Assembly (NCBI GenBank): GCA_031383555.1
Contig: JANMZR010000060.1
Coordinates: 9,523-73,522 of the forward strand
DNA: 64,000 bases
Direction of reading: 5' to 3'
Source: JANMZR01 sp031383555
GTDB lineage: Bacteria; Bacteroidota; Bacteroidia; Cytophagales; Spirosomataceae
The notes under the pieces are model-generated. The model saw only the letters and a list, made by a program, of their open reading frames with translations, searched no databases and was not told the DNA's origin. The first letter of the stretch is position 1. Every line of letters starts with the position of its first letter. Positions 53,883 through 61,787 of this stretch are shown here, in pieces. Both the position numbers and the translations under genes were made by a program.

Positions 53883-54851
53883 TTAAAAGTACCCTTGTTG
53901 TTTCCTTTTCTCCATCGCTGCCTCACTTCTTTTATCATCAATTCTAGCTCCTCTTTCTGAAATTTCAGCACTTAAAATTTCACCTATAATATCCTCTAAT
54001 TCAATCGCTTCTGAGGCTACTGCGGCCGTGCAAGTCATATCGCCAACGGTACGAAATCGTACAGTAGCTTCATACGGAATTTCGTCAGCATCTTTGTTAA
54101 GGTGCTCAGAGTCAGCCCAAAGCATACCATCACGCTCAATTACTTGTCGTTTGTGTGAATAGTATATGGATGGAATCGCCATTTCCTCTTCTTTAATATA
54201 ATTCCAAACATCTAGCTCTGTCCAATTTGAAATAGGAAACACTCGTACATTTTCACCAATGGCAATTCGTCCATTTAGCATATCGAAAAGCTCTGGTCGC
54301 TGACGCTTGGCATCCCACTGGCCGAAGTCATCACGGACAGAGAAAATACGTTCTTTCGCACGGGCCTTTTCCTCATCACGCCTAGCGCCTCCAATGCAAG
54401 CATCAAACTTGAACTCTTCAATAGCATCCAAAAGTGTAACGGTTTGAAGTACATTTCTTGAAGCATATTTTCCCGTTTCCTCTTTTGCTTTGCCCTGATT
54501 GATAGAGTCTTGCACATAGCGAACAATCAATTCGGCACCAGTTTCTTTGACTAGCCAATCTCTAAATTCAATAGTTTCAGGGAAATTATGACCTGTATCA
54601 ACATGAACTAATGGGAAAGGAATTTTACCCGGATAAAAAGCCTTTTGAGCTAATCGCACCAAAGTTATAGAATCTTTTCCACCCGAAAAAAGTAAAGCAG
54701 GTTTCTCAAACTGCGCCACAACTTCACGGATAATATAGATTGCTTCATCTTCTAGCTCACGAGGGAAATAACCATGTTTGGGAATTTCGGATTTGAGATT
54801 TCGGATTTGAGATTTCGGATTTGAGATTTCGGAATTATTTGCTTGCAACAT
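53883..54851 (-). CDS. cysD: sulfate adenylyltransferase subunit 2 (CysD)
   Basis: 322 residues. YFPRELEDEAIYIIREVVAQ and LLFSGGKDSITLV (PP-loop) are CysD landmarks, followed by GHNFPETIEFRD, GGARRDEEKARAKERIFS and the C-terminal RKQQGYF. The first 22 residues (MLQANNSEISNPKSQIRN...) are encoded by the GATTTCGG repeat at 54782-54836 and are not part of the family; no later ATG precedes the conserved part. CysD adenylates sulfate. In most bacteria cysN follows directly, but here yefM-yoeB intervene. Confidence 0.95.
   Translation of the reverse strand: MLQANNSEISNPKSQIRNLKSEIPKHGYFPRELEDEAIYIIREVVAQFEKPALLFSGGKDSITLVRLAQKAFYPGKIPFPLVHVDTGHNFPETIEFRDWLVKETGAELIVRYVQDSINQGKAKEETGKYASRNVLQTVTLLDAIEEFKFDACIGGARRDEEKARAKERIFSVRDDFGQWDAKRQRPELFDMLNGRIAIGENVRVFPISNWTELDVWNYIKEEEMAIPSIYYSHKRQVIERDGMLWADSEHLNKDADEIPYEATVRFRTVGDMTCTAAVASEAIELEDIIGEILSAEISERGARIDDKRSEAAMEKRKQQGYF
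54782..54836. repeat. GATTTCGG-type tandem repeat inside the 5' end of cysD
   Basis: Three to four units of GATTTCGGATTTGA and a final GATTTCGGAATT (54825-54836). They code for the NPKSQIRNLKSEI-like start of CysD on the reverse strand. Inverted copies (AATTCCGAAATC) lie at 55222-55233 and 55243-55254, on the other side of the four-helix-bundle gene. Confidence 0.8.
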
Positions 54852-54907
54852 TTTTATTTTTATTAATTTTTGCGGTTTTACCTATTGATGTAAAAATCGC
54901 AGTTAAT

Positions 54908-55207
54908 TCATAGTTCTTTTATAAGGTCTTTCAGTTTATCAACTTCTAGTAATTTTGCCTCTGTTATCATTTCTAACCAAAATAGAGTTTCATCAGCTTC
55001 TTCTTCCACTTTTCCAATTTTAGAAATAAATTTAACGGTTGATCTTCCTCTTAAAGAAGCTCTATAATTGGCTGCAACCGAAGTTGCTGACCTTAATATT
55101 TGTTTACCTAAAACATCAGAGACCATATTTTTTGGTAATGCATCAACCATTTTTATCACTCTTAATGCAAACTTTCTAGTTCTCGCTTTTAATTCTGCTT
55201 TGTCCAT
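54908..55207 (-). CDS. four-helix-bundle protein (23S rRNA intervening-sequence / Avd-like)
   Basis: 99 residues. LKARTRKFALRVIKMVDALP, VLGKQILRSATSVAANYRAS and EEADETLFWLEMI are the signature segments of the IVS-encoded four-helix bundle, related to the Avd protein of diversity-generating retroelements. These are small, basic, pentameric barrels that bind nucleic acid. It has no link to sulfur metabolism. It is flanked by inverted 12-base repeats and lies between cysD and the Met8-CysH fusion. Confidence 0.88.
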   Translation of the reverse strand: MDKAELKARTRKFALRVIKMVDALPKNMVSDVLGKQILRSATSVAANYRASLRGRSTVKFISKIGKVEEEADETLFWLEMITEAKLLEVDKLKDLIKEL

Positions 55208-55221
55208 ATAATTTTTTCTTG

Positions 55222-55254
55222 AATTCCGAAATCTAAAATCCCAATTCCGAAATC
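55222..55254. repeat. inverted copies of the GATTTCGG repeat
   Basis: AATTCCGAAATC occurs twice, at 55222-55233 and 55243-55254, in the opposite direction to the repeats at 54782-54836. The stretch covers the last two bases of the fusion gene's stop region and the gap before the four-helix-bundle gene. Confidence 0.8.
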
Positions 55255-56590
55255 AATTACTATGTAACCCACATTCCTTTTTACTATCTTCCCACCACCA
55301 TCTTCCTGCACGAGGGTGCTCACCCTCCGTAATGGCACGGGTACAGGGCTGGCAACCAATACTGATGAAACCTTTTTTATGCAAAGGATTATCTGGTACT
55401 TTATTGGTTTTTAAATAATCCAACACTTCATCATAATGCCAATTGATTAAAGGATTGAACTTAATTATTTTGCGGGAAGCATCAAATTCAAATGCTGACA
55501 GTTCATTCCTGCCTTCACTTTGCTCAGCCCTAAGGCCTGTAATCCAGATAGATACGCCTGCCAAAGCTCTGTTTAACGGCTCCACTTTTCGTATAAAACA
55601 ACATTCTTTTCGGTTTTCAACTGACTCATAAAAGCTGTTCATGCCTTTTGAATTTACCAAGTTTTGCACTGAACTATTTTCTGGAAAAAAGACCTCCATA
55701 GGCTTCTTATATTTAGCCCGAGTCAAATCCAACAACTCATAACTTTCTTGAAAAAGTCGACCTGTGTCCAATGTAAACACTCGAATTGGTAGGTCGTTTT
55801 TGAAAATAGCATCAGTAATTACCTGATCCTCCTGCCCTAATGAGGTGGAGAAGGCCAAATTTCCTGCAAATTTATCTGCAATAAAAGCCAAAGAATCGAC
55901 TAAATTAAGGCCTTGGGTTGCCAATTCCAATTGAGGAATCATATCTTCACTCATATTTGAAGCTTTTTTATCTAAAACAAGACTTTTTGTAACATTATTT
56001 AATTCAATTATCTTTTGTTGAAAATCACCAGTTAGTGATTTTCTTATTTCCCCAACATTATCCAAAAGTTGTTCCAGATCAGTTTCGGGCAATGCTTCAT
56101 TCAATACTTCTTTTATTTTTTTTGCAACAGTTGGTGACTTTCCGTTGGTAGAAATCCCTAGTTTCAAACTGCCTTTTTGAACCACTGAACCCAAATAAAA
56201 GTCGCATTCATTAGGTGTATCGGCAACATTGCAAAGAATATTTGCCAAAAATGCCTCCGCTTTTATTTGGTTGTTAAGTTCCTTATTATCAGTTGCTACC
56301 AAAACTAATTGCTTATTTTCTAAGTCACTGGTTTGGTATTTTTTTTGCAAAATTACCAAATATTTATGGGCTTTTTGCAATACAAAAATCTCTTGCTTTA
56401 CTTCAGGCGCTACTAAAGTTACTTTTGCTTGGGGCGAATTATTTAATATTGCATTCAACTTTTCTAAACCCACATTTCCACCTCCCACAATCAAAGTATT
56501 AAGGTTTTCAAGTTTTAGGAAAATTGGAAATAGGTTGTTCCGCCCCTCTGAATCTCCCCGATAGGAAGACTTTACGCCATCGATATTCAT
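55253..56590 (-). CDS. fusion: precorrin-2 dehydrogenase (Met8-like) + APS reductase (CysH)
   Basis: 445 residues in one frame. Residues 1-212 are a siroheme-synthase N-terminal domain: NTLIVGGGNVGLEKLNAIL (NAD-binding), VLVATDNKELNNQIK, NVADTPNECDFYLGSVVQKG and the dimer helices. From M213 the frame continues as MSEDMIPQLELATQGL into a complete CysH: AFSTSLGQEDQVI, TLDTGRL, ENRKECCFIRKVEPLNRAL (CCxxRKxxPL), SIGCQPCT (SxGCxxCT) and KECGLH. Those cysteine pairs hold a 4Fe-4S cluster and mark an APS reductase. The junction looks like a lost stop codon. Confidence 0.9.
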   Translation of the reverse strand: MNIDGVKSSYRGDSEGRNNLFPIFLKLENLNTLIVGGGNVGLEKLNAILNNSPQAKVTLVAPEVKQEIFVLQKAHKYLVILQKKYQTSDLENKQLVLVATDNKELNNQIKAEAFLANILCNVADTPNECDFYLGSVVQKGSLKLGISTNGKSPTVAKKIKEVLNEALPETDLEQLLDNVGEIRKSLTGDFQQKIIELNNVTKSLVLDKKASNMSEDMIPQLELATQGLNLVDSLAFIADKFAGNLAFSTSLGQEDQVITDAIFKNDLPIRVFTLDTGRLFQESYELLDLTRAKYKKPMEVFFPENSSVQNLVNSKGMNSFYESVENRKECCFIRKVEPLNRALAGVSIWITGLRAEQSEGRNELSAFEFDASRKIIKFNPLINWHYDEVLDYLKTNKVPDNPLHKKGFISIGCQPCTRAITEGEHPRAGRWWWEDSKKECGLHSN

Positions 56591-56654
56591 ATTATTTTGG
56601 AAAATGGAATAAATTTTTTGATTTCAATCTAAATTTTTTTTAAAATTCAAATGT

Positions 56655-57470
56655 TTATTTATGCGCCATAACATTCAAAAGCTCTTTGGAGCTACCCCAT
56701 TCGGGGGCATGGGGGCCACTATACTTCACTACCTCCCCAATTATAATCACAGCTGGATTTTGTAATTTATTTTCAGTAATAATTTTCAGCAAATCTTTAA
56801 TTTTTCCTGTCCCTATTTTCTGATTTTTTGTTGCTCCATTCTGAATTACCGCTACCAATTTTTCACCAAAATTGTTTTTCAAAAATAGTTCTTGAATTTG
56901 CTCCGCTTTATTCATGGCCATCAAAAGTACAATTGTTGCTTTTGATTTCATGGCCATTTCCAAGTCGTCAGAAAGAGAATGGTCAGATTTTGTACCTGTT
57001 ATTACCCAAAAACTGTCTGCAACGCCTCTAGCAGTAACTGGAATGTTTGCTAAAGCAGGTACAGAAATAGCAGATGAAATTCCAGGAATAAACGCTGTTT
57101 CAATACCATGCTTTTGTGCAGCCTCAATTTCCTCTTGACCACGACCAAATACAAATGGATCACCTCCTTTTAAGCGAACTACATGCCCTTTCTCAAAAGC
57201 TTTTTCAACGATTAGGAAATTAATATAATTTTGTGAAACACATTTTTCACCAGCCCTCTTTCCTACATATATCAACTCAGCATCTGGATTACAATAATCT
57301 AATAAAGATTGCGAAGCCAAGGCATCATAAAGCACCACATCGGCCACTTTTAAAGCTTTTAAGGCTTTTAAAGTAATCAAATCTGGGTCGCCTGGGCCTG
57401 CGCCCACGAGGGTGAGTTTGGGGGAGATATTATTTTTGATATCCAAATTATTAATTAAAAAAACATTCAA
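56655..57470 (-). CDS. cobA: uroporphyrinogen-III C-methyltransferase (SUMT)
   Basis: 271 residues. LTLVGAGPGDPDLITLKALK, VVLYDAL, VVRLKGGDPFVFGRGQEE and IPGISSAISVPALANIPVT are SUMT signatures. The enzyme methylates uroporphyrinogen III to precorrin-2, which the Met8-like half of the next protein oxidises and loads with iron to give siroheme. Siroheme is the cofactor of the sulfite reductase encoded upstream. It starts 64 bases before the fusion gene. Confidence 0.95.
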   Translation of the reverse strand: MNVFLINNLDIKNNISPKLTLVGAGPGDPDLITLKALKALKVADVVLYDALASQSLLDYCNPDAELIYVGKRAGEKCVSQNYINFLIVEKAFEKGHVVRLKGGDPFVFGRGQEEIEAAQKHGIETAFIPGISSAISVPALANIPVTARGVADSFWVITGTKSDHSLSDDLEMAMKSKATIVLLMAMNKAEQIQELFLKNNFGEKLVAVIQNGATKNQKIGTGKIKDLLKIITENKLQNPAVIIIGEVVKYSGPHAPEWGSSKELLNVMAHK

Positions 57471-57537
57471 TTTTCAATGCTCAATTTTCAATTTGAAGAT
57501 TCTTAACTTTCCCTTTGATAATTGAGTATTGAAAATT
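57469..57537. repeat. imperfect inverted repeat in the sulfite reductase-SUMT gap
   Basis: An 18-base arm AATTTTCAATGCTCAATT pairs with its near-exact complement at 57520-57537 (one mismatch). The hairpin has a 33-base loop and sits between the sulfite reductase gene and SUMT. It could tune expression of downstream genes or stabilise an mRNA end. Confidence 0.5.
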
Positions 57538-57588
57538 CTTTATTGAAAATTTTCTTTTTAAAAACGTTGAAATAAATTTCAATTTATA

Positions 57589-59688
57589 TTAAGCTGTTAC
57601 CGCTTCTTCTCTAAATTTAGCAGCTTTTTCAAAGAAACTTTGTGCTGATTGCAAGTATTCAGAGGCAAATACCTCTGATGGCTCGTTTTTGTTGATTTGC
57701 AATACCAGATCTGAAAAACTTGAACCATTTAAATCAAATTCACCTAAACTTACATAATTTTCATCAAACTTTGTAATCACAGAACTTTGTGTATTTGAAC
57801 TTACTGACTTATCCAAAAGTAACGCTTTTGCCCCTGAAATAAAAACAGAATAAGCATGATAAATACTGTCCGCAAATCGCTTTTCTGCAAAAGCAGCTTC
57901 TGCCCAATCTAATTTTTCTTTGGTTTCAAAAAGTAAAGTTGATACCAAATCAATGATTACAGAGGCGCATTCGCCCACTCCAATTTCAGTAACAAATTGC
58001 TCAGAATGACCCCAATCCAAAAAATCATCCTCAACCAAAGTAGTCAAATCAGACAATGGTTTCAGTAGATTGTAGAAATATTTTTCGCCATTTCGGTCGT
58101 AATATTCATTGAAATATTCTCCTTCGGTAGCGTTTTCTTCATAATTGTTGAGCAATACTCTTAATACATCTGGGCCACGTTTCGAAGGCACTTTTAACAC
58201 TTTATCGGACACTCGGCCTAGGCCATTTCCCAAAGTACCACCCCCTAAAAGCACTTGTAAAGCAGGTAGAACTCGCTTATCAGCTGCTTTTAAACTTGAT
58301 CCATGAAAGCCAATATGTGCCATTGAATGTTGGCCGCAGGCATTCATACAGCCTGAGATTTTGATTTTTATATCATTGTTATTGATCAAATCTGGAAATT
58401 CTGAATCAATTACATCCTCTAGTTTCGAAGTGATATTTGTACTATCAGATATCGCCAGATTGCAAGTATCGGTACCTGGGCAAGCTGTTATTTTTGCAAT
58501 AGAGTTTGCACCTAGTTCTGCCAAATCATGCGCTTTCAAAACCTCATAAACGTAAGGTAAATTGGCCTCAGGAACGAACTTTAAAAGTAGCCCTTGATTA
58601 ATTGTAATGCGCACATCATCAGCGATATAGCCAGATAAACTTTCGATTAACGAGCGAGAAACGGTAGAATGCACATTGCCATTCAAAACACGCACATATA
58701 CCCCAAAACAACCTTTTTGCTTTTGCTCAAATGTGTTGGTTTCAAGCCATTTACTAAAAACTTCATCCTCTGATTTGTGTGTAGAAATTTTTGTAGGCAA
58801 ATAGTCTACCATATTTTCCGGAATTAAAATGTTAGTATCAACCTCAAAGAATTTTGTTTTAATTGCAATTCTTTCTTCAGCCACCATTTTCATGAACTCT
58901 TCAGCGCCTATCTTTTGTATTAGATATTTTAATCTGGCCTTGTGTCGAGAATTTCGCTCACCATGGCGATCAAAAATACGAATCACAGCTTCTGAAAATG
59001 GAATCAATTGATTTTCTTCCAAAAACTCATAACCGACAAAAGCCATCATCGGTTGAGCACCCAATCCGCCACCCACCATCACTTTGAAGCCACGAACTCC
59101 ATTTTGTATTTTTGGGATAAAACCCAAATCATGCATGTAGGTAAGTGCGGTATCAGCGTCGGTATTTGAGAAAGCAATTTTGAATTTGCGCCCCATTTCC
59201 TGGCAAATAGGATTTCTTAAAAAATATTGAAAAACTGCTTCGGCATAAGGGCTTACATCAAAAAGTTCATTTGGGTCAATACCTGCTGTTGGTGAGGCTG
59301 TTACGTTGCGAACTGTGTTACCACAAGCTTCACGAAGGGTGATATCGTCACGCTCCAATTCTGCCCAAAGCTGAGGAGTTCTGTCTAATGAAACAAAATG
59401 AATTTGTACGTCCTGACGGGTAGTTAAATGCAAATTACCAGTTGAATATTCATCAGAAACATCGGCAATCCGCTTCCACTGAGACAAAGTCATTTTGCCA
59501 TATGGCAATTTTATTCGTACCATTTGAACACCCTGCTGGCGTTGGCCATACACACCACGGGCCAATCTAAGACTTCTAAATTTCTCTTCATGAATTTTCC
59601 CTTCTTTGAAAAGTCTTATTTTTTTTTCCAGATCAATAATGTCTTTTTCAACAATAGGATTCTCTAATTCTGTTCTAAAACTTTGCAT
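57589..59688 (-). CDS. sulfite/nitrite reductase hemoprotein with C-terminal HEPN-like domain
   Basis: 699 residues. Two nitrite/sulfite reductase half-domains and the siroheme-4Fe-4S motif are visible: ACPGTDTCNLA (CxxxxxC) and SGCMNACGQH (CxxxC), with HLTTRQDVQIHF, ACGNTVRNVTASP and RLKYLIQKIGAEEF. From about residue 580 there is a helical tail of some 110 residues (LDWAEAAFAEKRFADSIYHAYSVFI...) that resembles a HEPN domain. Genome context shows that the substrate is sulfite. The electron donor is not in the window. Confidence 0.9.
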   Translation of the reverse strand: MQSFRTELENPIVEKDIIDLEKKIRLFKEGKIHEEKFRSLRLARGVYGQRQQGVQMVRIKLPYGKMTLSQWKRIADVSDEYSTGNLHLTTRQDVQIHFVSLDRTPQLWAELERDDITLREACGNTVRNVTASPTAGIDPNELFDVSPYAEAVFQYFLRNPICQEMGRKFKIAFSNTDADTALTYMHDLGFIPKIQNGVRGFKVMVGGGLGAQPMMAFVGYEFLEENQLIPFSEAVIRIFDRHGERNSRHKARLKYLIQKIGAEEFMKMVAEERIAIKTKFFEVDTNILIPENMVDYLPTKISTHKSEDEVFSKWLETNTFEQKQKGCFGVYVRVLNGNVHSTVSRSLIESLSGYIADDVRITINQGLLLKFVPEANLPYVYEVLKAHDLAELGANSIAKITACPGTDTCNLAISDSTNITSKLEDVIDSEFPDLINNNDIKIKISGCMNACGQHSMAHIGFHGSSLKAADKRVLPALQVLLGGGTLGNGLGRVSDKVLKVPSKRGPDVLRVLLNNYEENATEGEYFNEYYDRNGEKYFYNLLKPLSDLTTLVEDDFLDWGHSEQFVTEIGVGECASVIIDLVSTLLFETKEKLDWAEAAFAEKRFADSIYHAYSVFISGAKALLLDKSVSSNTQSSVITKFDENYVSLGEFDLNGSSFSDLVLQINKNEPSEVFASEYLQSAQSFFEKAAKFREEAVTA

Positions 59689-60034
59689 TCTAAATATAAT
59701 TTTATGGGTTTATAGCCCGATTGACCTATTTTTTTAACTTTGTAAGCTAATTCACTTTTCTTAAATCACTATTTTTTAAACTCAATAATTATAAATATAG
59801 TTTAAAATATTTTCTTATTTAACAAAGATAATATATTAATCTATAGATTTAATAGACTTTATTTGAAAATATTTGAAATGCTATTTTAAAGTAAAATATA
59901 TTTGTTTTCTAAATGGCCTTTTTGTTATGGAAATATGAAATTTTTAAAGTAAAAAAGCAAAAGAAATTCAATTTTGACTTATATCTATTTCAACAATTTT
60001 AAAATGCCAAAAGAAATGAATTTACAAAACCCTT
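59689..60034. other. upstream region of the sulfur operon
   Basis: 346 bases without a gene. It contains the promoter and operator of the operon (59822-59858) and a 5' leader of about 125 bases. The leader has no clear hairpin, so I see no riboswitch. The left end (59940-60034) is AT-rich and holds no signal that I can name. Confidence 0.5.
59822..59858 (-). promoter_or_regulatory. promoter and operator of the sulfate-reduction operon
   Basis: On the reverse strand the dyad AGTCTAT-N7-ATAGATT (59858-59838) is followed by TATCTTTG (59829-59822), a TAnnTTTG -7 box. The dyad therefore covers the -33 region. The left arm is identical and the right arm differs by one base from the TauE/SafE operator at 9977-9997. 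The sulfite reductase start is about 134 bases further on. Confidence 0.62.
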
Positions 60035-61765
60035 TTATTTCAGTTTGCCTCTTTCAATTTTCACCTCATTTTCTGAAATTTCACTGGCATTATTTTCAAA
60101 ATTACTTCTTATATAGTTGAGCAGCAGTGAAGTATCTTTATTTGACAAAAAGCTATGACTTGGCATTATATCGTTAAACTGCTTTCCTTTTACGGTTATT
60201 TGTTGGTTCATTCCTTCTAATAAAATATTAATTAGCCTAGTTTTATTTCCAGATACGTATTCAGAATTTACCAACGATGGGTAGCGCAAACCATCTCCTT
60301 CACCATTTGTCTGGTGGCAGTTGACACAATAAGTTTTATAGAGCAACTCACCACCTTTAGCATTACCTTTTTCTAAATTATCCTTTATGATATCTGGTGT
60401 TTTGATATGCGCACTTAATTTTCTTTTTTCCATTTCTACTAATTGTGCTGAGCCAAATTTAGCTTTTTCGCTTTTATATAGAATTCGCCAAATGCGACCT
60501 TGTTGTGAATCACTAATATAAATGGAGCCATCAGGGCCTTGGGCAAGCCCCATTGGGCGATGATGTGCATCAGATGTGCTGGGGATTACTTCAATTCCTG
60601 AAAAACCATCGGCAAAAACTTCCCATTTACCATAGGGTGAACCATTTTTAAAAGGAACAAAAGCCACAAAATAACCCGCTTGCGAGTAAGGGGCACGTAT
60701 GGTGGAGCCATGGAATGTGATAAAAGCTCCTTGTTTATATCGCTCTGGGAATTGACTGCCAGTATAAAATAATAAATCATTAGGTGCCCAATGCCCTGGA
60801 AATGCCATTAGAGGTTGCTCATATTCTTTTCCTTTACCCGCTTTTTTACCATCGCCACCATATTCAGGGTTTAATAATTTTTTACCTTGCATGTGGTCGT
60901 AATAATAATAAGGCCAACCAGCGTTTGAACCTTCTTTTATCCGTAAAAACTCCTCCGAAGGCAGCATAGCACTCTGCCATTTATTGTACAATTTTGGCCA
61001 AGTTCTGTGCATATCGTCACGGCCATGTTGCACTAAATAAAGATTGTCATCCGCATTGTTCCAAGAAATAGCTACAGCACTTCTAATACCAGTAGCAAAT
61101 CGCTTTCCGTCTTTGATAGTTTGATTTTGTTTGTTGGGGTCAAAAGTCCATACTCCAGCATGTTCTGCCAATTGCGGACAGGGATATTCTCCTGGTTGGC
61201 CGGGTACACGATCTTGAATTTGGCATACATCACCAGGCGAGCCATAGGTTACGTACATAAGTCCTTTTTTATCAAAAGTTAAGGTTTTAGCAGTGTGATT
61301 ATAACCGTAAGGGTCATTCAAATAATCGTCGGTGAGTATTAATTCAGTGGTTGTATCGGGGAGCAATTGGTTTTTAATGAGCTTATTACGAAATATTTGA
61401 CCCGTATTGCTATGGTATAAATAACCATTTTGGATATGCATTTCTGTACCATTATTGTCTAAATAGTTGGTATAGGCCCCGAATCTTTTAATAATATCAG
61501 CTTTTCCATCGTTGTTTTCATCTCTTAATGCAATATTACTTCCCGTTGGTGATGAAGCCCTAAGCCTAATATAAATATCGCCATTGTCATTAACAGCCAA
61601 GTGCCTTGCTGCGCCTAAACTGTCCGCTACTACTAATGCTTCAAAACCACCTGGAAGCATTAAACCTCCATTATCAGGGTCAACCTTTGGTTCATTTTTG
61701 TTTGTAAATTGGGTGAAAATAGGAGCTAAAATTAGGATAAATACACCTCGAAAAATATAATTCAT
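60035..61765 (-). CDS. secreted sorbosone-dehydrogenase-like beta-propeller fused to cytochrome c
   Basis: 576 residues with a signal peptide (YIFRGVFILILAPIFTQF). Residues up to about 440 are a six-bladed PQQ-type propeller: FEALVVADSLGAARHLAVNDNGDIYIR, LYLVQHGRDDMHRTWP, EEFLRIKEGSNAGWPYYYY and PMGLAQGPDGSIYISDS. The C-terminal domain has CVNCHQTNGEG (CxxCH) and IMPSHSFL. The cytochrome module matches the free cytochrome at 41692. It probably oxidises an extracellular sugar or polyol and passes electrons inward. Confidence 0.88.
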   Translation of the reverse strand: MNYIFRGVFILILAPIFTQFTNKNEPKVDPDNGGLMLPGGFEALVVADSLGAARHLAVNDNGDIYIRLRASSPTGSNIALRDENNDGKADIIKRFGAYTNYLDNNGTEMHIQNGYLYHSNTGQIFRNKLIKNQLLPDTTTELILTDDYLNDPYGYNHTAKTLTFDKKGLMYVTYGSPGDVCQIQDRVPGQPGEYPCPQLAEHAGVWTFDPNKQNQTIKDGKRFATGIRSAVAISWNNADDNLYLVQHGRDDMHRTWPKLYNKWQSAMLPSEEFLRIKEGSNAGWPYYYYDHMQGKKLLNPEYGGDGKKAGKGKEYEQPLMAFPGHWAPNDLLFYTGSQFPERYKQGAFITFHGSTIRAPYSQAGYFVAFVPFKNGSPYGKWEVFADGFSGIEVIPSTSDAHHRPMGLAQGPDGSIYISDSQQGRIWRILYKSEKAKFGSAQLVEMEKRKLSAHIKTPDIIKDNLEKGNAKGGELLYKTYCVNCHQTNGEGDGLRYPSLVNSEYVSGNKTRLINILLEGMNQQITVKGKQFNDIMPSHSFLSNKDTSLLLNYIRSNFENNASEISENEVKIERGKLK

Positions 61766-61787
61766 TTAAAAAATACAGATAAAAAAA

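Noticed and set aside
54782..54836. Repeat array read as a CRISPR
   Set aside because: The units are contiguous, about 14 bases long, with no spacers, and code for the start of CysD.
59689..59815. SAM or cobalamin riboswitch in the leader of the sulfur operon
   Set aside because: The leader is AT-rich with no conserved box or stable stem that I can find.
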